Shown here: positions 5,889 to 5,980 of the stretch, piece by piece
Layout: each line of letters starts with the position of its first letter
Numbering within the stretch: position 1 is the first letter of the stretch
Assembly: GCA_021805265.1 (NCBI GenBank)
Contig: JAJZFR010000358.1
Coordinates: 1 to 5,980 of the forward strand
Origin: Acidobacteriota bacterium
GTDB lineage: Bacteria > Acidobacteriota > Terriglobia > Terriglobales > Acidobacteriaceae
DNA: 5,980 nucleotides
Reading direction: 5' to 3'
Notes under the pieces: generated by a model
Seen by the model: only the letters and a program-made list of their open reading frames with translations
Databases searched by the model: none
What the model was told of the DNA's origin: nothing
Program-made: the position numbers and the translations under genes

Positions 5889-5980
5889 TCAGTAACTGGC
5901 TACCTATCAGTTCCGTATACGCTGGCGGAATCGCCTCGTTGATTTCATTCTTGGTCATCCAGGAGATACCCATGGCATCC
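5749..5980 (-). CDS. C-terminal end of a probable DNA (cytosine-5) methyltransferase (partial, runs off right edge)
   Basis: The frame continues past the window edge: the codons before the ATG at 5971-5973 read Asp-Ala, so that Met is probably internal. The segment MGISWMTKNEINEAIPPAY followed by TELIGSQLL fits motif X of cytosine-5 DNA methyltransferases, whose C-terminus often reads xAIPPAYTExIGxQL. The catalytic Pro-Cys loop and the SAM-binding motif would lie outside the window. After QLLNKL, where such proteins normally end, there are about 45 further residues with no recognisable features (for example GAATARAARTGRLED). They overlap the endonuclease-like frame and are probably an abnormal extension caused by decay or a frameshift. 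The gene converges on the P450 gene with a 59-bp gap. Confidence 0.6.
   Translation of the reverse strand, partial: DAMGISWMTKNEINEAIPPAYTELIGSQLLNKLYTSAERIPEFIQSYRVGAATARAARTGRLEDTQQQGSLGSEAG

Overview
The window is a 5980-bp piece of a GC-rich bacterial chromosome. A YXWGXW-repeat secreted protein, a signal-peptide-bearing barrel-like protein of unknown function and the general codon style suggest a soil member of Acidobacteriota, perhaps the Acidobacteriaceae. That assignment is inference: there is no rRNA or other taxonomic marker here. I saw no tRNA, rRNA, CRISPR array or insertion sequence.

Layout from left to right. Bases 1-78 look like the last 25 codons of a plus-strand membrane protein. 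A perfect 14-bp-stem hairpin follows and lies between it and the convergent gene for an exported YXWGXW-repeat protein with a Gln/Asn/Arg-rich tail (135-1004, minus). A 213-bp spacer precedes ychF (1218-2318, minus), the universally conserved P-loop ATPase; its start is shorter than the longest open frame. Upstream, also on minus, is a 309-residue exported protein with features of an outer-membrane beta-barrel (2475-3404). A 138-bp divergent promoter region separates it from the plus-strand pair tmk (thymidylate kinase, 3543-4211) and a 490-residue cytochrome P450 (4217-5689), only 5 bp apart and probably one transcript.

The right end (5690-5980) looks less GC-rich by eye than the P450. It carries, on minus, the C-terminus of what I take to be a DNA cytosine-5 methyltransferase (motif X). 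In another frame of the same strand lies a fragment resembling the N-terminal winged-helix part of HNH-type restriction endonucleases. This looks like the decayed edge of a restriction-modification module abutting the 3' end of the P450 gene.

Functionally the window mixes housekeeping genes (ychF, tmk) with envelope proteins and accessory genes. No complete new system is visible. The items most worth a second look are the restriction-modification remnant at the right edge and the tmk-P450 pairing.
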